From NCBI GenBank assembly GCA_963843685.1, contig CAWJLO010000009.1, positions 47,269-111,268 on the forward strand: a stretch of 64,000 nt of DNA, given 5' to 3'. Under the pieces are notes generated by a model. That model did no database searches. It was not told the origin of the DNA and saw nothing but the letters and a program-made list of their open reading frames with translations. A program made the translations under genes and the position numbers. The stretch comes from DASQHL01 sp963843685 (GTDB taxonomy: Bacteria > Chloroflexota > Dehalococcoidia > DSTF01 > JACRBR01). Shown piece after piece: positions 61,304 through 64,000 of this stretch (position 1 is its first letter; each line of letters starts with the position of its first letter).

Positions 61304-62965
61304 TCAGAACCTCATAACGCGAAGTATCCGACCGCCGAACCGCAGGTCGCCCGCGATCATGGCGTAGACTTCCGCGTGCGCGTAGTGGTCGTCCCGACCT
61401 TGATCGACCCAGCGTTCCACTGAAGTTCCCATTGGCGTCGCATTCCACTTGACGCGTGGGTACGAGTAGCTGGCGGTAGTACTCCCCGACACCCTCCTTG
61501 ACACGAAGGCCGAGCGACCGAGCGTCTCGAGGAAGCAACACCCGTCGGCGCCGGAAGCGGTCAAACAGTTCGCCCAGCGCCTCAGTGCGATTGATCCGCA
61601 CAAGGTTAGGACGCTGAGCATCGCCCTTCAACTGCTCGAACTTGCGGATGTCGGACTGATATCGCGCCAGCCAGGCTATGGACCGGTGGCGGAGCACGAA
61701 CGCCGACGCCGCGTGCTGCTCCGGTTGCGCGTCGACGACAGCGCTATTGACATGGAAGTGCTCAATCAGCGCATCGAGCTCGTCGAACGACGTGACTTCG
61801 CCCACGAACCAAAGCCGTGACTTGAAGGACTCGTGCGCCTCGTCGTAGGGGCGACGCTCTCGGACGATGACGTGAAGGACGCGGCCGACATCGATCCCCA
61901 TGTTGCAGCGTGCCCCAGCGTACTCGGAGACCGCGTAGTTGTCCCGGCAGCGGTCCAGCTCATCGAGCGAAGCGCCGCCACCTGGCGGAGAGTAGGTTAG
62001 GCCCAAGTCGCTGTTTTGGAACTCCTGTGTCGCCATCAGCCCCGGCGCATGGCTTGCGTCGATCATTGCCGTGATGTTGACCCACGGGCTGTAACGCCGC
62101 GAAAGTGGTAACCGTGCACGCGTTCATTGCCTGGGGCCTGCGCGGTCCAATGGCCGTCCACGCTTGCGTCAAGCGACGAGCGGCAGCCACGGCAGACGAT
62201 GATGCCGCGCACCGTGTCGACGTTGAGCTCCCATTGGAGGTCCTGGCCCAGTCCACACTGGCGGCAGACGATGAAGTAGCGCCGCTGGTCCGATTGCAGG
62301 TAGAGCGCATTGACTCCGGCCTCGGGCCGGCGCGGCGTCGATGCCGCGATCAGCCGTGGTGCGGCGGATGACGCGAGGCGCTTCATCGCGAGGTCGAGGA
62401 CCCCCTCCGCCATCTGGTCGTACTCATCGAGGATCACGAGGTCCGCATCGATGCTCGCGATTTGGCGTTTGCTCTCCGCACCGCGGAAATAGACCGGCCC
62501 GGGGCCTAGGCGCTTGAGTCGGGTGTTATCGGCACTCTTGCGGCGCGGCGGCTCGGGCTGCAGACGGCCGCGAAGGCACGGCGAGTCCTGGATCGCGCGG
62601 TTGACCCGCCCATTTACGAAGTAGTCCGCTTGGTTCTGAGTCGGCATCAGCAGCAGCACGTTGCCACGGCCCGCGTACCCCGTGTCCGCCGCGTGCAACG
62701 CGCAGTTCAGAACTAGCTCCGACACACCGACCTGGGCACTCTTTTGGATGACGATCATAGAGTGTCGGTCGCGTGCCATGTCGGCCAGCGCTGGCAAATG
62801 AATGGGCGGCCCTCCATTGATCGAGCGATGTGCCATCATCCACGCGTGCGGGTCTCCGGGATTACGCCTCGCCCGTTCCGTCCACAGCGCCCTCCGCAAG
62901 TCGGAGGAGGCGGTCGAGCTCGACGTCCGTGAGGGACTCGATCCTTGCTGTGAGAATGACGTCAT
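61304..62965 (-). pseudogene. Phage terminase large subunit (GpA-like), two frameshifts
   Basis: From the ATG at 62965 (AGGAGGT box) the ATPase domain shows IVIQKSAQVGVSELVLN (Walker A-like), VILDEYDQM (Walker B) and a zinc knuckle CRQCG...CRGC. The frame changes near 62100 (real path HFRRYSPWVNITAMIDA). It continues through the nuclease region (DLGLTYSPPGGGASLDEL, MGIDVGRVLHVIV) and changes again near 61420 to end RFGGRILRVMRF at 61304. It packages phage DNA. Base composition is lower in GC than the rest of the window. Confidence 0.75.
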
Positions 62966-62968
62966 GGC

Positions 62969-63370
62969 TTACCTCCTGACGATCGCTCGGCTCCCCTCGC
63001 GCAAGCCGTTCCATTCGTGCCCCTCGACGAGCGCGCGAATGGCGCCTTCGACGGAGACCGCTTCAGCGTCGAGGTGCAGCAGCCACTCTGCGCCCTTCTG
63101 CTGCAGCAGCAGCGCCTCTTGAGCGTGCCGCTCGTACATCTGACCGAGAGCGCGCACACGCGCGGCGTCCTCCGCGTGCCTTGCCTCCGCCTCAAGTCGG
63201 ATGATCCGATCCTGCCACCGGAACTGGCGAGACCACTCGTACAAGCTGCGAAGCGAGGGTGCTCGTCCAATACATCGAGCAAGTTCTTGCTGCACGCTAT
63301 CGATGGAGCGCTCGGCACCGAGGTTCGAGTACAAATCGAAGGCCCGACGCTGTCGGCGGGATTCACGCAT
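62969..63370 (-). CDS. Terminase small subunit-like protein
   Basis: A 133-residue protein: AFDLYSNLGAERSIDSVQQE and SLRSLYEWSRQFRWQDRI form a helix-turn-helix-like DNA-binding part, then a charged helix (RVRALGQMYERHAQEALLLQQ). This is the usual layout of proteins just upstream of terminase large subunits, whose start lies 4 bases beyond its stop. ATGs at 63382 and 63370 are both possible. Confidence 0.65.
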   Translation of the reverse strand: MRESRRQRRAFDLYSNLGAERSIDSVQQELARCIGRAPSLRSLYEWSRQFRWQDRIIRLEAEARHAEDAARVRALGQMYERHAQEALLLQQKGAEWLLHLDAEAVSVEGAIRALVEGHEWNGLREGSRAIVRR

Positions 63371-64000
63371 CGCACCCCTCATCTATGCCTGGCAGATGAC
63401 GCTCGGGGCGCGAAGCTGCGCTGAACCGTTGCCGCCAAGCACCTTCACCACCGTGGCGCACGCTGATTCGATCACCTCACCGCTCCCGACGGCCGGAACC
63501 GCCCGGATCGCATTACGGTTGACGCAAGAACGTCCGCAAGGTCCGAGCGTCTGCCTGCCACGCGCCAAGCATGTCAGAGGGGTCGTGCCGAGGGAGGGGC
63601 ACTTAACGGCTACAAGGCCCGCTTCGCACTGTCGCCGGGCCGCCGCAGGCCGCAGAACTTTGCTCTCGTCTAGTAATCGACGACAAGTTGGTGGGTCGGG
63701 CCCGACAGCACCGTGACCGGCTGCGAGTCAACCGCTGAGCAACTTCATCCACTGATGTACGGAGCGCCGCACCGCTTTGGTGTCCGCTGCCGCGGGACAT
63801 CGCTATTGTCGAGAGACTACGCAGGCCGGAAGCGTGCCCGGGGAGCGAACTACCGTTCTCGTGCTCGCGAGGTCCATGGACGGTCGCGGAGTTCCTCGAC
63901 TTTCACACCCAAAAGCTCTCGCTAGTTTGCGAATTGTGGACAGGCGCGCGCGTCGTGCGCCAGTCTCAATCTTGCTTATTGAGAATTGGCTGACGCCCGA
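63371..64000. other. Right-end region with no recognised gene
   Basis: About 630 lower-GC bases. Short open frames exist on both strands (for example 63383-63568 and 63603-63800, minus) but none has a convincing start, ribosome-binding site and protein-like sequence. It is probably more of the phage segment. Confidence 0.4.

Overview
This is a high-GC (clearly above 60 %, by eye) bacterial chromosome segment, most likely from a Chloroflexota (Dehalococcoidia-like) organism. An actinobacterium is the main alternative. Supporting signs are coenzyme F420 genes (cofE, npdG), a crotonyl-CoA carboxylase/reductase, a single-chain class II glycyl-tRNA synthetase, a PSP1/RicT protein beside holB, class E/F-like sortases, and several genes that start about 6 nt after a -10-like TAnnnT box with no ribosome-binding site. 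The lineage is an inference from gene content; no rRNA is present.

Layout. 1-5 kb: degradative and redox enzymes (D-aminoacylase-type amidohydrolase, Gfo/Idh oxidoreductase, two SDRs, a hydroxyacid dehydrogenase) and a lone receiver domain. 5-9 kb: DUF58 protein, cyclic-di-AMP receptor, glyS, a membrane-anchored Mrr-type nuclease, zinc ribbons. 9-15.5 kb: methyltransferase and CoA-transferase, GNAT, two decayed genes, aldehyde dehydrogenase, hpf. 15.5-19 kb: an SDR-npdG-cofE-hydrolase operon. 19-25.4 kb: small housekeeping genes, two tRNA-Ser, a nucleotidyltransferase/CDP-alcohol phosphotransferase pair, mnmA and rsfS. 25.5-33.4 kb: phosphotransferase, an ArsR-SRPBCC pair, tsaE-thiL, and a metallophosphoesterase-GNAT-holB-ricT operon. 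33.4-37.1 kb: a peptide-type ABC importer without ATPases. 37.5-45 kb: crotonyl-CoA carboxylase/reductase, lipid kinase, FAD oxidoreductase, two DinB/MDMPI-like proteins, citrate synthase, speH. 45-53 kb: kinase, plsY, S41 protease, lysA, dehydrogenase, tsaB, ndk. 53-56 kb: gyrA with a long basic tail. 56.6-60.7 kb: three consecutive sortases behind an Ig-like surface protein with a C-terminal PNTG-type sorting signal. 61.3 kb to the end: a lower-GC phage segment with a terminase pair.

How the genes work together. The strongest candidate for a distinct system is the sortase block: one surface protein and three dedicated transpeptidases in one orientation, one of them a lipoprotein. Other groupings are F420 (glutamate ligase plus NADPH:F420 reductase), a possible inositol-phosphate or phospholipid headgroup pair, and tRNA modification genes (mnmA, tsaE, tsaB).

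Caveat. At least a dozen otherwise conserved genes are interrupted by single-base frame changes. Many of these look like assembly errors rather than real decay, so genes called pseudogene here may be intact in the organism.
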